The notes below the pieces were generated by a model. That model worked only from the letters and a program-made list of their open reading frames with translations, was not told where the DNA came from and ran no database searches. Below, one piece after another: positions 35,373 through 44,588 of a stretch of DNA of 56,814 nucleotides. The stretch covers positions 1 through 56,814 of the forward strand of contig JABJGE010000092.1 of the NCBI GenBank assembly GCA_018662405.1. The letters run 5' to 3'. The DNA comes from Campylobacteraceae bacterium (GTDB lineage Bacteria > Campylobacterota > Campylobacteria > Campylobacterales > Arcobacteraceae). The stretch's first letter is position 1, and the number at the start of each line of letters is the position of its first letter. The position numbers and the translations under genes are program-made.

Positions 35373-36698
35373 ATGTCAGAGCAAGAAAAACCAAAAAAAG
35401 TTCCAGCTAAGCAAAAAAAAACAAGAACACATACACCAGTAAACGGATTAACAGTAGAACAATTAAGATCACTACCTACAGATGAACTAATTGTAATTGG
35501 TAATGAAAAAGGTGTTGAAAATCCTCAAGAATTAAAAAGACAAGATCTTATATTTGAAATTTTAAAATCACAAACAAATGAAGGTGGATTCATCTTATTT
35601 ACAGGTATTTTAGAAATCCTTCAAGGTGGTTTTGGATTCTTACGAGCTATGGATGGTAATTTCTCTGATACATCAAATGATTCATATGTAAGTGCTACGC
35701 AAATTAGAAAATTTGCATTAAGAACTGGAGATATTGTATCTGGACAAGTTCGTCCTCCAAATAATGATAAAGAAAAATACAATGCTTTATTAAAAATTGA
35801 AGCAATTAACTATTTACCTGTAAAAGAATCTAGAAATAGACCATTATTTGATAACTTAACTCCTTTATATTCTCTTGATCAATTTAAATTTGAATATGAT
35901 CAATCAAAATTAACAGGTAGAATTTTAGATATCTTTGCACCTATGGGTAAAGGACAAAGAGGTTTAATTGTTGCATCTCCTAAGTCTGGTAAAACAGAAC
36001 TTATGAAAGAATTAGCACATGGAATTACTGCAAATCATCCAGAATCAGAATTAATTGTTTTACTTGTAGATGAAAGGCCAGAAGAAGTTACTGATATGCA
36101 AAGAAGTGTAAAAGGTGAAGTGTATAGTTCTACATTTGATTTACCTGCTCAAAACCATGTAAGAGTTGCAAATATGGTTATTGAAAAAGCTAAAAGAATG
36201 GTAGAGATGGGTAAAGATGTAATTATTTTACTTGATTCTATTACTAGACTTGCTCGTGCTTATAATACAGTTACACCATCATCTGGAAAAGTACTTTCTG
36301 GTGGTGTTGATGCAAATGCGTTACATAAACCAAAAAGATTTTTTGGAGCTGCTAGAAACATTGAAGAGGGTGGCTCTTTAACTATTATTGCAACAGCACT
36401 AGTTGAAACCGGTTCAAAAATGGATGAAGTTATTTTTGAAGAATTTAAAGGTACAGGAAACTCTGAAGTTGTATTAAGTAGAAAAGCAGCAGATAGAAGA
36501 GTTTACCCAGCTGTTAATATTATTAAATCAGGGACTAGAAAAGAAGAATTATTATTAGGTGCTGAGCAATTACAGAAAATTTGGATCTTAAGAAATGCTG
36601 TTGCTTCAATGGATGAAGTTGAAGCACTTAAATTCTTATATTCAAAAATGAGAAAAACAGAATCTAATGATGCTTTCTTTGCATCTATGAATGAGTAA
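35373..36698 (+). CDS. rho: Transcription termination factor Rho
   Basis: Hexameric RNA helicase that ends transcription. The N-terminal Rho domain and RNA-binding cold-shock fold contain [13 protein letters not shown]. The ATPase core has the Walker A SPKSGKTE, the Walker [17 protein letters not shown], and the Q- and R-loops ([29 protein letters not shown] region). An in-frame ATG at 35355 would add six residues. The ATG at 35373 is preferred because GAAGG lies about 11 bases ahead of it and the first ATG lacks a site. It has 441 residues from this start. A Lys-rich N-terminal tail precedes the domain. Confidence 0.96.
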   Translation: MSEQEKPKKVPAKQKKTRTHTPVNGLTVEQLRSLPTDELIVIGNEKGVENPQELKRQDLIFEILKSQTNEGGFILFTGILEILQGGFGFLRAMDGNFSDTSNDSYVSATQIRKFALRTGDIVSGQVRPPNNDKEKYNALLKIEAINYLPVKESRNRPLFDNLTPLYSLDQFKFEYDQSKLTGRILDIFAPMGKGQRGLIVASPKSGKTELMKELAHGITANHPESELIVLLVDERPEEVTDMQRSVKGEVYSSTFDLPAQNHVRVANMVIEKAKRMVEMGKDVIILLDSITRLARAYNTVTPSSGKVLSGGVDANALHKPKRFFGAARNIEEGGSLTIIATALVETGSKMDEVIFEEFKGTGNSEVVLSRKAADRRVYPAVNIIKSGTRKEELLLGAEQLQKIWILRNAVASMDEVEALKFLYSKMRKTESNDAFFASMNE

Positions 36699-36714
36699 AG
36701 TAAAGACTTAGTAT

Positions 36715-37461
36715 ATGAGAGTAGGTGTATTTGATAGTGGTATTGGTGGACTTACAGTAGTAAAATCTATTTTAGAGCATAATCTTTTTGAGGAAGTGAT
36801 CTATTATGGTGATACAGCTAGAGTTCCATACGGTAGCAAAGATAAAAATACCATTATTAGATACTCTCTTGAAGCATTAGAATTTTTTAAAAATTTTGAT
36901 ATTGATGTATTAATTGTTGCTTGTAATACTGCAAGTGCATATGCTCTTGATGAACTAAGAGCAAATACTACAATTCCAGTTGTTGGTGTAATAGAAGCTG
37001 GAATTTTATCTTTAGAAAATAAATTATCTAATAATGACTCAAATATATTAATATTAGGTACAAAAGCAACAATATCAAGTAAGAAATATGAAGTAGCATT
37101 AAAATCATATGGATTTAATAACCTTACTTCTATTGCAACTGGATTATTTGTACCTATTGTTGAAGAACAATTAGAAAATACACAAATATTAGATAAGACA
37201 TTTGAGCATTATTTCAAAGACTTATCTCATATTGATGCTGTTATTTTAGGATGTACACATTTTCCACTAATTGAAGAGAAAATTGGAAAGTACTTGGGTA
37301 ACGCTATGACAATACATAGTGGTGAAGCAATTGTAGAATTATTAAAATTAAAATATAATTGTAATAATAAATTCACTAAAACAGACATAAAGTTTTTTGC
37401 ATCTGAAAATCCTGATGGTTTAAAAGATGTAGCAAAAAAATGGTTAGGAGAATTGATATAA
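36715..37461 (+). CDS. murI: Glutamate racemase
   Basis: Makes D-glutamate for peptidoglycan. FDSGIGGL (6-13) carries D7, VACNTAS holds the first catalytic cysteine C70, and LGCTHFPL (near 179-186) the second. Length 248 is normal. The gene starts 16 bases after rho. Its TAA overlaps the ATG of dnaX by one base (TAATG). Confidence 0.97.
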   Translation: MRVGVFDSGIGGLTVVKSILEHNLFEEVIYYGDTARVPYGSKDKNTIIRYSLEALEFFKNFDIDVLIVACNTASAYALDELRANTTIPVVGVIEAGILSLENKLSNNDSNILILGTKATISSKKYEVALKSYGFNNLTSIATGLFVPIVEEQLENTQILDKTFEHYFKDLSHIDAVILGCTHFPLIEEKIGKYLGNAMTIHSGEAIVELLKLKYNCNNKFTKTDIKFFASENPDGLKDVAKKWLGELI

Positions 37462-39068
37462 TGAGTCAAGTATTAGCATTAAAATATAGACCAAAAAGAT
37501 TTGAAGATTTAATAGGTCAAAGTACAGTATCTCAAACTTTATCTTTAGCTTTAGATACGAATAGATTGTCACATGCATACCTTCTTAGTGGACTTAGAGG
37601 AAGTGGTAAAACAAGTACAGCAAGAATTTTGGCAAAGTCTTTTCTTTGTGATCAAGGACCAACATCAACACCATGTGAAGTATGTGATAACTGTTTAAGT
37701 GCAAATAATGGAAAACATCTTGATATTATTGAAATGGATGCAGCATCTAACCGTGGTATTGATGATATTAAAGATTTAATAGAACATATAAAATATAAGC
37801 CAAGTAGTGCAAAATATAAAGTATTTATAATTGATGAGATTCATATGCTTACACCTCAAGCATTCAATGCACTATTAAAAACACTTGAAGAACCACCTGA
37901 GTTTGTTAAATTTATACTTGCAACTACAGATCCTTTGAAGTTACCAGCTACTATATTAAGTAGAACTCAACATTTTAGATTTAATAAGATTCCGCATAAA
38001 GATGTATTACATCATTTAATACATATATTAAATCTTGAAAATATTAAATTTGAGAATGATGCATTAGATATATTAAGTAGAAGTGGACAAGGTAGTTTAA
38101 GAGATACATTAACAATGCTAGATCAAGCAATTATATTTTCAAAAGGTGATATAACTACAACAGCAGTTGTAGATATGCTTGGTTTACTGGATCCTAAAGT
38201 TTTAGATAAAATTTTTGACTTAATTGTGGAAAACCAAGATATAACAGAAGCTATGACTATGCTTGAAAATTTTGAAGCTTCATTAATAATTGATGAAATG
38301 GCTATATATTTAAAAGATAGAATGTTAAGACGTGATTCAAGATTTAACGTATTAATCTACGATAGATACTTTAAGATACTTAGTGATTCTAAACATCTAT
38401 TATATTTAAATAGTGATGGTGAATTTGTATTACTTTTAACACTTTTAAAAATGCAAGAAGCAGTAAATTTAAAATCTATAGATGATATTCTTGATGAGGT
38501 AGAGCAAGTTCAAACTAAAACTCAAAATATTGAAGAAGTTGTAGAAGAAGATCATATTTCTCCTGTGATTGATACACCAATTCCACATGAAACAGAGATA
38601 GTAGAAGTTGTTAATGAGGAAGATTATGACTATAATATTGATTATAAAAAATTAACAGATAAAATATATGATAAAAATTATGATTTAGGTGAATGTTTTG
38701 AGCAAAGTTTTAAATTTATTTCATTTATTGAAAATACATTATTAATTGCTAGTATTGCTCAAGGTGAGTGTAGAAAATTATTACATAAAAATTTTGCACA
38801 TATAAGGTCAATGAGTGAAGAAGTTTTTGGTAATGATATTGAAATTGAGTTTGAAAAAGTAGAACCAAAAGTAGTATTAATTGAACCAATTGAAGAAGTT
38901 GCTAATGATGGTTCAAGCTGTATGCAAAATACTATTGCTCCTACAATAAATAGCATGACAGATGCACAGCATGAATATCAAATTGAAGATATAGAGCATA
39001 GTGATATGTTTAACAATGCAAAAGAATTATTTAAACCTACAAAAATTGTAGTAACATCAAAGGCATAA
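37461..39068 (+). CDS. dnaX: DNA polymerase III subunit tau/gamma
   Basis: ATPase motor of the clamp loader. The start is ATG at 37461, giving MSQVLALKYRPKRF, the invariant N-terminus of the family; an in-frame upstream TTG is disfavoured. Walker A is GLRGSGKTSTAR (near 44-55). The zinc module CDQGPTSTPCEVCDNC lies near 66-81. Walker B is FIIDEIHML and the SRC-like sensor is ILSRTQHFRF. After domain III the C-terminal 180 residues are acidic and divergent. No classic -1 slippery heptamer is seen near the domain III boundary, so only the full-length form is expected. It is 535 residues. Confidence 0.95.
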   Translation: MSQVLALKYRPKRFEDLIGQSTVSQTLSLALDTNRLSHAYLLSGLRGSGKTSTARILAKSFLCDQGPTSTPCEVCDNCLSANNGKHLDIIEMDAASNRGIDDIKDLIEHIKYKPSSAKYKVFIIDEIHMLTPQAFNALLKTLEEPPEFVKFILATTDPLKLPATILSRTQHFRFNKIPHKDVLHHLIHILNLENIKFENDALDILSRSGQGSLRDTLTMLDQAIIFSKGDITTTAVVDMLGLLDPKVLDKIFDLIVENQDITEAMTMLENFEASLIIDEMAIYLKDRMLRRDSRFNVLIYDRYFKILSDSKHLLYLNSDGEFVLLLTLLKMQEAVNLKSIDDILDEVEQVQTKTQNIEEVVEEDHISPVIDTPIPHETEIVEVVNEEDYDYNIDYKKLTDKIYDKNYDLGECFEQSFKFISFIENTLLIASIAQGECRKLLHKNFAHIRSMSEEVFGNDIEIEFEKVEPKVVLIEPIEEVANDGSSCMQNTIAPTINSMTDAQHEYQIEDIEHSDMFNNAKELFKPTKIVVTSKA

Positions 39069-39069
39069 A

Positions 39070-39843
39070 ATGAAACGAATAGTATTAAAAGTTGGAAGTG
39101 CAGTACTAACCAACATCGATGAATTGGCTTTAGATAGGTTAATGAATTTAGTAGATTTTATTGATAAATTAAAGCAAAAAAATATTGAAGTTATTCTAGT
39201 TAGTTCTGGGGCAGTTGCTGCAGGATATACTTTACTTCCACTTGATAAATCTATTCTTGAAAATAAGCAAGCATTAGCATCAATTGGACAGCCATTATTA
39301 ATGGATACATACCGTAGACAATTTGGAAGATATAATATACTGTGTGCTCAAGTTTTAATGGAAGCATCAATTTTTAAAGATAACAGTAGATTAAATCATG
39401 CAAGAGATACTATTAGTAATCTTTTAAAAAATAATGTTGTACCAATTATAAACGAGAATGATGTAACAGCAATTGATGAACTTGTGTTTGGTGACAATGA
39501 CCAACTTGCTGCTTATGTAACACAATATTTTGATGCAAATTTATTAGTAATACTAACGGATATTGATGGATATTATGATGATAATCCAAAAATCAATGAA
39601 AATGCTAAGCTACAAAAAATTGTTAATAGTTTAAGTGATGATGAATTGAATATGAAACATAGTGCAAATAGTGAATTTGCTACAGGTGGTATTGTAACGA
39701 AATTAAAGGCAGCAGACTATTTAATGAATAATAATTTAGATATGTATCTTGCAAGTGGATTTGATCTTACAAATGCAAAAAATTATTTACTAGATAATAA
39801 TCATAATGGTGGTACTTTATTTACAAGGGATAACAATGAATAA
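39070..39843 (+). CDS. proB: Glutamate 5-kinase (AAK domain only)
   Basis: First step of proline synthesis. The amino-acid-kinase fold starts KRIVLKVGSAVLTN (2-15). It shows VSSGAVAAGY (46-55), NENDVTAIDEL and FGDNDQLAAYV (near 133-154) and GTGG-type TGGIVTKLKAA. At 257 residues it lacks the C-terminal PUA domain of E. coli ProB (about 367), as in Campylobacter. It starts one base after dnaX and overlaps fmt by 8 bases. No proA is in the window. Confidence 0.95.
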   Translation: MKRIVLKVGSAVLTNIDELALDRLMNLVDFIDKLKQKNIEVILVSSGAVAAGYTLLPLDKSILENKQALASIGQPLLMDTYRRQFGRYNILCAQVLMEASIFKDNSRLNHARDTISNLLKNNVVPIINENDVTAIDELVFGDNDQLAAYVTQYFDANLLVILTDIDGYYDDNPKINENAKLQKIVNSLSDDELNMKHSANSEFATGGIVTKLKAADYLMNNNLDMYLASGFDLTNAKNYLLDNNHNGGTLFTRDNNE

Positions 39844-40756
39844 AAGAATTATATTTATGGGTACCCCAGATTACGCAACACATATTTTTAAGAAGCTATA
39901 TGAATCTACTAATTATGATGTTGTAGGTTTGTATACACAACCAGATAAAAAAGTTGGTAGAAAACAACTTTTAACACCACCTCATATTAAACAACATTGT
40001 ATTGATAATGAGTTAGAATTACCAATATATCAACCAGTATCATTAAAAGATGAATCAATAGTTTCAGATATTAAAAACTTACGAGCAGATTTTATTATTG
40101 TTGCAGCATATGGACAAATTTTACCTCAGTCAATATTGGATTTAGCTCCATGTATTAATCTCCATGCTTCTTTATTACCTAAATATAGAGGTGCTAGTCC
40201 AATACAGCAATCAATATTGAATAATGACAAGTATAGTGGTGTAACAGCTATGATGATGGAAAAGGGATTAGATAGTGGAGATATTCTTGGTTTAGAATAT
40301 GTTTCTATTTTAGATGATATGGATGTAGGAGAGTTATTTGAAAAACTATCACAAGTAGCAGCGATACTAACAATTAGTACATTAGAAAACTATAGTAATA
40401 TTTTACCTAAAAAACAAAATATATCTAAAGTTAGTCATTGTGCTAAGATTAGTAAGGATGATGGACTTATTGAATTTAATGATAGTATTGAAGTGTATCA
40501 AAAATTTAAAGCATATAAATATTGGCCAGGAATATTTCTTAAGTCAGGACTAAAAATAAAAGAATGTAAATTTATAGAAAATAGTTCTATTAATAATACA
40601 GGTGAAGTTCTAGAAATAAATAAGAATAGTATAATTGTTGGATGTAATAAAGGTAGTATTGAAATCATGATGGTACAACCAGCGTCTAAGAAAGCAATGA
40701 ATGTTGTAGACTATACTAGAGGTGCAAGAGTAGAAATTGGAAATACTTTATCTTAA
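39836..40756 (+). CDS. fmt: Methionyl-tRNA formyltransferase
   Basis: Formylates initiator Met-tRNA. The start is ATG at 39836 (MNKRIIFMGTPDYA), preceded by AGGGA; a longer in-frame extension is rejected because the family begins here. HASLLPKYRGASPIQQ (near 107-122) holds the catalytic His and SLLPxxRG motif, with N just before. VTAMMMEKGLDSGDIL follows. The C-terminal tRNA-binding domain starts near 205. It has 306 residues. It overlaps proB by 8 bases and birA by 20. Confidence 0.96.
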   Translation: MNKRIIFMGTPDYATHIFKKLYESTNYDVVGLYTQPDKKVGRKQLLTPPHIKQHCIDNELELPIYQPVSLKDESIVSDIKNLRADFIIVAAYGQILPQSILDLAPCINLHASLLPKYRGASPIQQSILNNDKYSGVTAMMMEKGLDSGDILGLEYVSILDDMDVGELFEKLSQVAAILTISTLENYSNILPKKQNISKVSHCAKISKDDGLIEFNDSIEVYQKFKAYKYWPGIFLKSGLKIKECKFIENSSINNTGEVLEINKNSIIVGCNKGSIEIMMVQPASKKAMNVVDYTRGARVEIGNTLS

Positions 40757-41372
40757 GAGTGTTAACTCAACTCAAACATATATAAAAGACTATATTAGAA
40801 AAAATGGATATAATCATCCTGTTGCAATTGTTACTCAGAATCAAACAAATGGTATAGGTAGTCAAAATAATAGCTGGGATGGAAAAGAAGGAAATCTTTT
40901 CTTTTCATTTGTTATTTCTAGAAGTACATTACCAGAAGACTTACCATTACAATCAGCATCAATTTATTTTAGCTTTATGTTAAAAGAGATACTTGAAGAA
41001 CAAGGATCTTATACATGGATTAAATGGCCAAATGATTTTTATATTAATAATAAAAAAATTGGGGGGACAATTACTAGTGTTAATAAAGACTTGATTTATT
41101 GCGGTATAGGTATTAATCTTAGTAAAGTAGATGATAATTATGGTTTTTTAGATATTGATATAACTATTGAAAAATTATTAAATAGATACTTTCAATATAT
41201 AAAAAAATCACATTCGTGGAAGACAATATTTAGCAAATTCGTGATAGAATTCGGAAAGAATAATAATTTTACAACTAATATAAATGGTAGTAAAATTATA
41301 TTAAAAAGTAATATGTTGCAGCCTGATGGTTCGCTCCAAATAGATGATAAAAAGGTATTTAGCTTAAGATGA
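40737..41372 (+). CDS. birA: Biotin-[acetyl-CoA-carboxylase] ligase
   Basis: Attaches biotin to the carboxyl carrier protein. The N-terminus EILYLKSVNSTQTYI matches the family start (YLxxVxSTN), so the TTG at 40737 is the likely start codon, 20 bases inside fmt. TQNQTNGIGSQNNSW (34-48) is a variant of the biotin-binding GRGRxGRxW loop. WIKWPNDFYINNKKIGG (near 95-111) is the KWPND motif with its catalytic lysine. At 211 residues there is no N-terminal DNA-binding domain, so it is a ligase only. The stop overlaps parA (ATGA). Confidence 0.93.
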   Translation: MEILYLKSVNSTQTYIKDYIRKNGYNHPVAIVTQNQTNGIGSQNNSWDGKEGNLFFSFVISRSTLPEDLPLQSASIYFSFMLKEILEEQGSYTWIKWPNDFYINNKKIGGTITSVNKDLIYCGIGINLSKVDDNYGFLDIDITIEKLLNRYFQYIKKSHSWKTIFSKFVIEFGKNNNFTTNINGSKIILKSNMLQPDGSLQIDDKKVFSLR

Positions 41373-42145
41373 CAGAGATAATTACAATTGCAAATCAAAA
41401 AGGTGGAGTAGGTAAAACTACTACAGCTGTTAACTTAAGTGCAGCACTTGCAATAGAAGGTAAAAAAGTTTTACTAATTGATGCAGACTCTCAGGCTAAT
41501 GCTACAACAAGTTTGGGATTTTCTAGAGATCAGTATGAATTTAATATTTATCATGTTATGCTAGGTACGAAAGAGCTTAAAGATATTATCTTAGATACAG
41601 AAATTAAAACATTAAAACTTGTACCATCAAATATTGGCTTTGTAGGATTTGAAAAAGAATTTTATAATAGTAGTAAAGACAGAGAATTAATATTAAAACG
41701 AAAAATAGATACTGTAAAGTCTGAATATGATTATATAATTATTGATTCACCTCCTGCTTTAGGTCCTGTGACAATAAATACTCTTAGTACAGCAACATCT
41801 GTATTAATACCAATACAGTGTGAATTTTTTGCTCTAGAAGGATTAGCTCAGTTATTAAACACAATTAAGTTAGTAAGACAAACTACAAATAGACAACTTG
41901 CTATTAAGGGATTCTTACCAACTATGTATGGTGTACAAAATAATTTATCAAAGCAAGTATTAGCAGATTTATCAAGACACTTTAATGATAAGCTATTTAA
42001 AGTTAATGAAAAATCATATATAGTTATTCCAAGGAACGTTAAGCTTGCTGAATCTCCAAGTTTTGGTAAGCCAATTATGTTATACGATAAAAATGCTTCT
42101 GGATCTAAGGCATATACAAATTTAGCAAAAGTAATAATAGGATAG
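41369..42145 (+). CDS. parA: Chromosome-partitioning ATPase ParA (Soj)
   Basis: Walker-type ATPase that binds DNA non-specifically and, with ParB, segregates the origin. The deviant Walker A KGGVGKTT is at 11-18 with the first signature lysine K11. Walker A' is LLIDADSQANATT (near 34-46) and Walker B is YIIIDSPPALGP. It has 258 residues and no N-terminal extension, as expected for chromosomal Soj. It overlaps birA by 4 bases and ends 3 bases ahead of parB. Confidence 0.97.
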   Translation: MTEIITIANQKGGVGKTTTAVNLSAALAIEGKKVLLIDADSQANATTSLGFSRDQYEFNIYHVMLGTKELKDIILDTEIKTLKLVPSNIGFVGFEKEFYNSSKDRELILKRKIDTVKSEYDYIIIDSPPALGPVTINTLSTATSVLIPIQCEFFALEGLAQLLNTIKLVRQTTNRQLAIKGFLPTMYGVQNNLSKQVLADLSRHFNDKLFKVNEKSYIVIPRNVKLAESPSFGKPIMLYDKNASGSKAYTNLAKVIIG

Positions 42146-42148
42146 TTT

Positions 42149-42997
42149 ATGAAATCAGCATTAGGAAGAGGATTAGGTGAATTATTAGGTGAAATTGATA
42201 TTGCATATGATAATGAAAATAATATTACTTCCGATAGTATTGAAGAGATTAATGTAGATATTATTATACCAAATCCAAGTCAACCAAGAACAGTTTTTGA
42301 TGAGTCTAAAATAGAAGAATTAAGTGAGTCTATTAAAGAGCATGGCTTACTTCAACCTATTAATGTTACACGTGATGGAGATCAGTATATATTAATTGCA
42401 GGTGAACGAAGATTAAGAGCCACTAAAATGGCAAATATGGATACTATTAAGGCAATAGTAATAAATGTAGATGATAATAAACTAGCTGAACTTGCTTTAA
42501 TTGAAAATATTCAAAGGTCAGATTTAAATATAGTAGAGTTAGCTAAATCATATGCAAAACTTATTAATGAATATAATATAACACATGATGAATTATCAAA
42601 AAAAGTATCAAAAAGCCGTAGTTCAATTACAAATACGCTCCGATTATTAAACTTAAGTAACTATGTTCAAGATAAACTAAGTTCAAACACTATTACCTTA
42701 GGACATGCAAAAACAATGCTAGGCTTAGATGAAAATAGTCAAAAAAAGATTATTGATACGATTGTTGGACAAAAATTAAGTGTAAGGGATACTGAAAACC
42801 TAATTAAAAATGTTAAAGAATCTAATAAATCAGTAAAAACTGTATCAAAAACAAAACTAAATATTGAATTATTAGATAAAATTATACAAGATTTAAAATC
42901 AAAAAATATTAAATCGTCACTACAAAATAATTCAATTAAAATAAATTTCAATTCTCAAGAAGACATTGAAATAATTTCTAAATATTTCATTAAATAA
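42149..42997 (+). CDS. parB: Chromosome-partitioning protein ParB
   Basis: CTP-dependent clamp that loads at parS. The N-terminus KSALGRGLGELLG is typical. INVDIIIPNPSQPR (32-45) and the CTP-binding box IAGERRLRATKMA (near 89-101, GERR) are visible. The helix-turn-helix domain includes ELIENIQRSDLNIVELAKSY-like sequence (ALIENIQRSDLN, near 114-125) and SKSRSSITNTLRLL. The C-terminal dimer domain is short. I did not find a parS-like 16-base palindrome nearby. It has 282 residues, with AGGA before the ATG. Confidence 0.97.
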   Translation: MKSALGRGLGELLGEIDIAYDNENNITSDSIEEINVDIIIPNPSQPRTVFDESKIEELSESIKEHGLLQPINVTRDGDQYILIAGERRLRATKMANMDTIKAIVINVDDNKLAELALIENIQRSDLNIVELAKSYAKLINEYNITHDELSKKVSKSRSSITNTLRLLNLSNYVQDKLSSNTITLGHAKTMLGLDENSQKKIIDTIVGQKLSVRDTENLIKNVKESNKSVKTVSKTKLNIELLDKIIQDLKSKNIKSSLQNNSIKINFNSQEDIEIISKYFIK

Positions 42998-43032
42998 TAA
43001 TCTTTTTAATCTTTCTTTATAGAACATTTTGC

Positions 43033-43038
43033 TATCAT
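43033..43038 (+). promoter_or_regulatory. -10 element of the atp operon
   Basis: TATCAT in the context TTTTGCTATCAT, 47 bases ahead of atpF'. A short palindrome, TAGTTTA-AATA-TAAACTA (43044-43061), lies between it and the ribosome-binding site GGAGGA and could form a hairpin near the mRNA 5' end. Confidence 0.5.
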
Positions 43039-43084
43039 TGAGCTAGTTTAAATATAAACTAAACTGTAAATTACGGAGGAGTCA

Positions 43085-43507
43085 ATGTTAGACATAAGTC
43101 CTGTCTTACTACTTAGTTCAGCTATTATCTTTTTATTAGTATTAGCTAGATTAAATAGTTGTCTTTATAAACCACTTATGAAGCATATGGATGATAGAGC
43201 ACAAGATATACAAAATGATCTTGATGCAGCATCAGACAATAGTGCAGATGTAGATGGTTTAATAAGCGAAGCGAATGATGTTATTTCAAAAGCAAAAGTT
43301 CAAGCTGCTTCTATTAGAGAAGAAGCTACTGCTAGTGCAAATGAGATTGCACAAGTTAAATTAAATGGTGCCAAAGGTGAAATAGAAGAAAAATATAATT
43401 CTTTTGTTGAATCAATGAAGGTTGAGAGAGATACATTAAAGCAATCACTTGCAGCTTCAATGCCTCTATTTAAAGATAGCTTAAAAGCTAAAATCAGTTC
43501 AATATAA
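43085..43507 (+). CDS. atpF': ATP synthase Fo subunit B' (second b-type stalk subunit)
   Basis: Peripheral-stalk subunit of F1Fo ATP synthase. Residues about 5-25 form the membrane helix, and the rest is a charged coiled-coil rich in Ala, Glu and Lys. LNSCLYKPLMKHMDDRAQDIQNDL (split: LNSCLYKPLMKHMDD, then RAQDIQNDL) matches b/b' family membrane exit regions. The 140-residue length is typical of b'. The strong GGAGGA site before the ATG suits the first gene of a highly expressed operon. It forms the stalk with the next gene, as in photosynthetic bacteria and Campylobacter. Confidence 0.92.
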   Translation: MLDISPVLLLSSAIIFLLVLARLNSCLYKPLMKHMDDRAQDIQNDLDAASDNSADVDGLISEANDVISKAKVQAASIREEATASANEIAQVKLNGAKGEIEEKYNSFVESMKVERDTLKQSLAASMPLFKDSLKAKISSI

Positions 43508-43518
43508 AGGCATAGGAA

Positions 43519-44025
43519 ATGAAGAAATTATTATTTATATTATTATCATTATCTCCAGTTGCTATATTTGCATCTGATGGTAACACTGATATTATTGAAA
43601 GAACGGTAAACTTTATTATTTTTGCTTCAATTGTATATTATGTGTTAGCAGATAAAGCAAAAGCTTTCTTTAGTGAGAGAAGTGCTGGAATTCAATCTGA
43701 ACTTGAAAAAGTAAAAGATTTAAAAGCTCAAAGTGAAGCTAAAAGAGCTAATGCACAAGATAAACTTGATAATGCAAAAGAATTAGCTGCACAATTAGTT
43801 GAAGACGCAAAAAATGATGTAGAATCAATTAAAAAGCAAATTGAAGCTAATGTTGAGAATGAGATTACACAATTATCAAAAGGTTTTGATGATAGATGTG
43901 ATATAGAAACTAAAAAAATTAAAAAAGAAGTTGTTGAAGAGATTCTTAATGAATTAATGAGTGATGAAAATATTGCTATTAGTCAAGATAACTTAACTTC
44001 TATTGTATTAAATAAGGTTGCCTAA
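43519..44025 (+). CDS. atpF: ATP synthase Fo subunit B
   Basis: Main peripheral-stalk b subunit. An N-terminal hydrophobic segment (1-18) resembling a signal peptide precedes the conserved membrane helix TVNFIIFASIVYYVLADKAKAFF (about 29-51). A long coiled coil (about 55-145) rich in Lys, Glu and Ala follows. The extra leading hydrophobic segment is also seen in Campylobacterota b subunits. It has 168 residues. AGGAA precedes the ATG. One base separates it from atpH. Confidence 0.95.
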   Translation: MKKLLFILLSLSPVAIFASDGNTDIIERTVNFIIFASIVYYVLADKAKAFFSERSAGIQSELEKVKDLKAQSEAKRANAQDKLDNAKELAAQLVEDAKNDVESIKKQIEANVENEITQLSKGFDDRCDIETKKIKKEVVEEILNELMSDENIAISQDNLTSIVLNKVA

Positions 44026-44026
44026 T

Positions 44027-44548
44027 ATGAGTAATTTAGTAGCCAAAAGATATGTTAAAGCACTTATGAGTAGAGACAATGCAAATGATGTTTGCAATGA
44101 ATTATCACAAATTGCAACTGCTTATAATGACGATAAATTTTTATCTATTATTGAATCTACAGATATTAAATCAAGTGCTAAAGTTAGTTTAATTTTATCA
44201 TTTATTGATAACTGTAGTACAACTTCTATAAATTTAATTAATTTACTTGATGAAAATAAAAGATTAAATATAATTCCTGATATCGCTAATGAAATGAAAA
44301 AAGAATTAGCTGCATTAAGTAATATCTATACAGGTGTTGTTTATACAAATCAAGAATTAACAAGTGATGTTATAACTAAAATAGAAAATAGTTTTTCTAA
44401 GAAGTTTGATACATCATTAACATTAACACAAGATATTTGTAATTATGATGGAATTAAAGTTGATATTGAAGGACTTGGTGTTGAGATTGCATTCTCAAAA
44501 GAAAGATTAAAATCACAAATGATTGATCACATTTTAAAAGCAGTTTAG
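44027..44548 (+). CDS. atpH: ATP synthase F1 subunit delta
   Basis: Connects the peripheral stalk to the alpha3beta3 head. The start is ATG at 44027 (MSNLVAKRYVKALM), which is the family start; an upstream in-frame TTG would overlap atpF. ARRYAKAL-type VAKRYVKAL (5-13) and a helical N-terminal domain are followed by the C-terminal GVEIAFSKERLKSQM region. It has 173 residues. Sequence conservation is low in this family; operon position makes it certain. Confidence 0.95.
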   Translation: MSNLVAKRYVKALMSRDNANDVCNELSQIATAYNDDKFLSIIESTDIKSSAKVSLILSFIDNCSTTSINLINLLDENKRLNIIPDIANEMKKELAALSNIYTGVVYTNQELTSDVITKIENSFSKKFDTSLTLTQDICNYDGIKVDIEGLGVEIAFSKERLKSQMIDHILKAV

Positions 44549-44588
44549 TAAGACAATAGTCTTAATTAAAAAATAAAGGAGAAAATTA

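Noticed and set aside
38640-38700. Programmed frameshift in dnaX giving a gamma subunit
   Set aside because: A-rich stretches occur, but none forms an in-frame X XXY YYZ slippery heptamer with a stop and stem-loop.
42149-43084. parS site near parB
   Set aside because: I looked for a 16-base TGTTNCACGTGNAACA-like palindrome and saw none in or just after parB.
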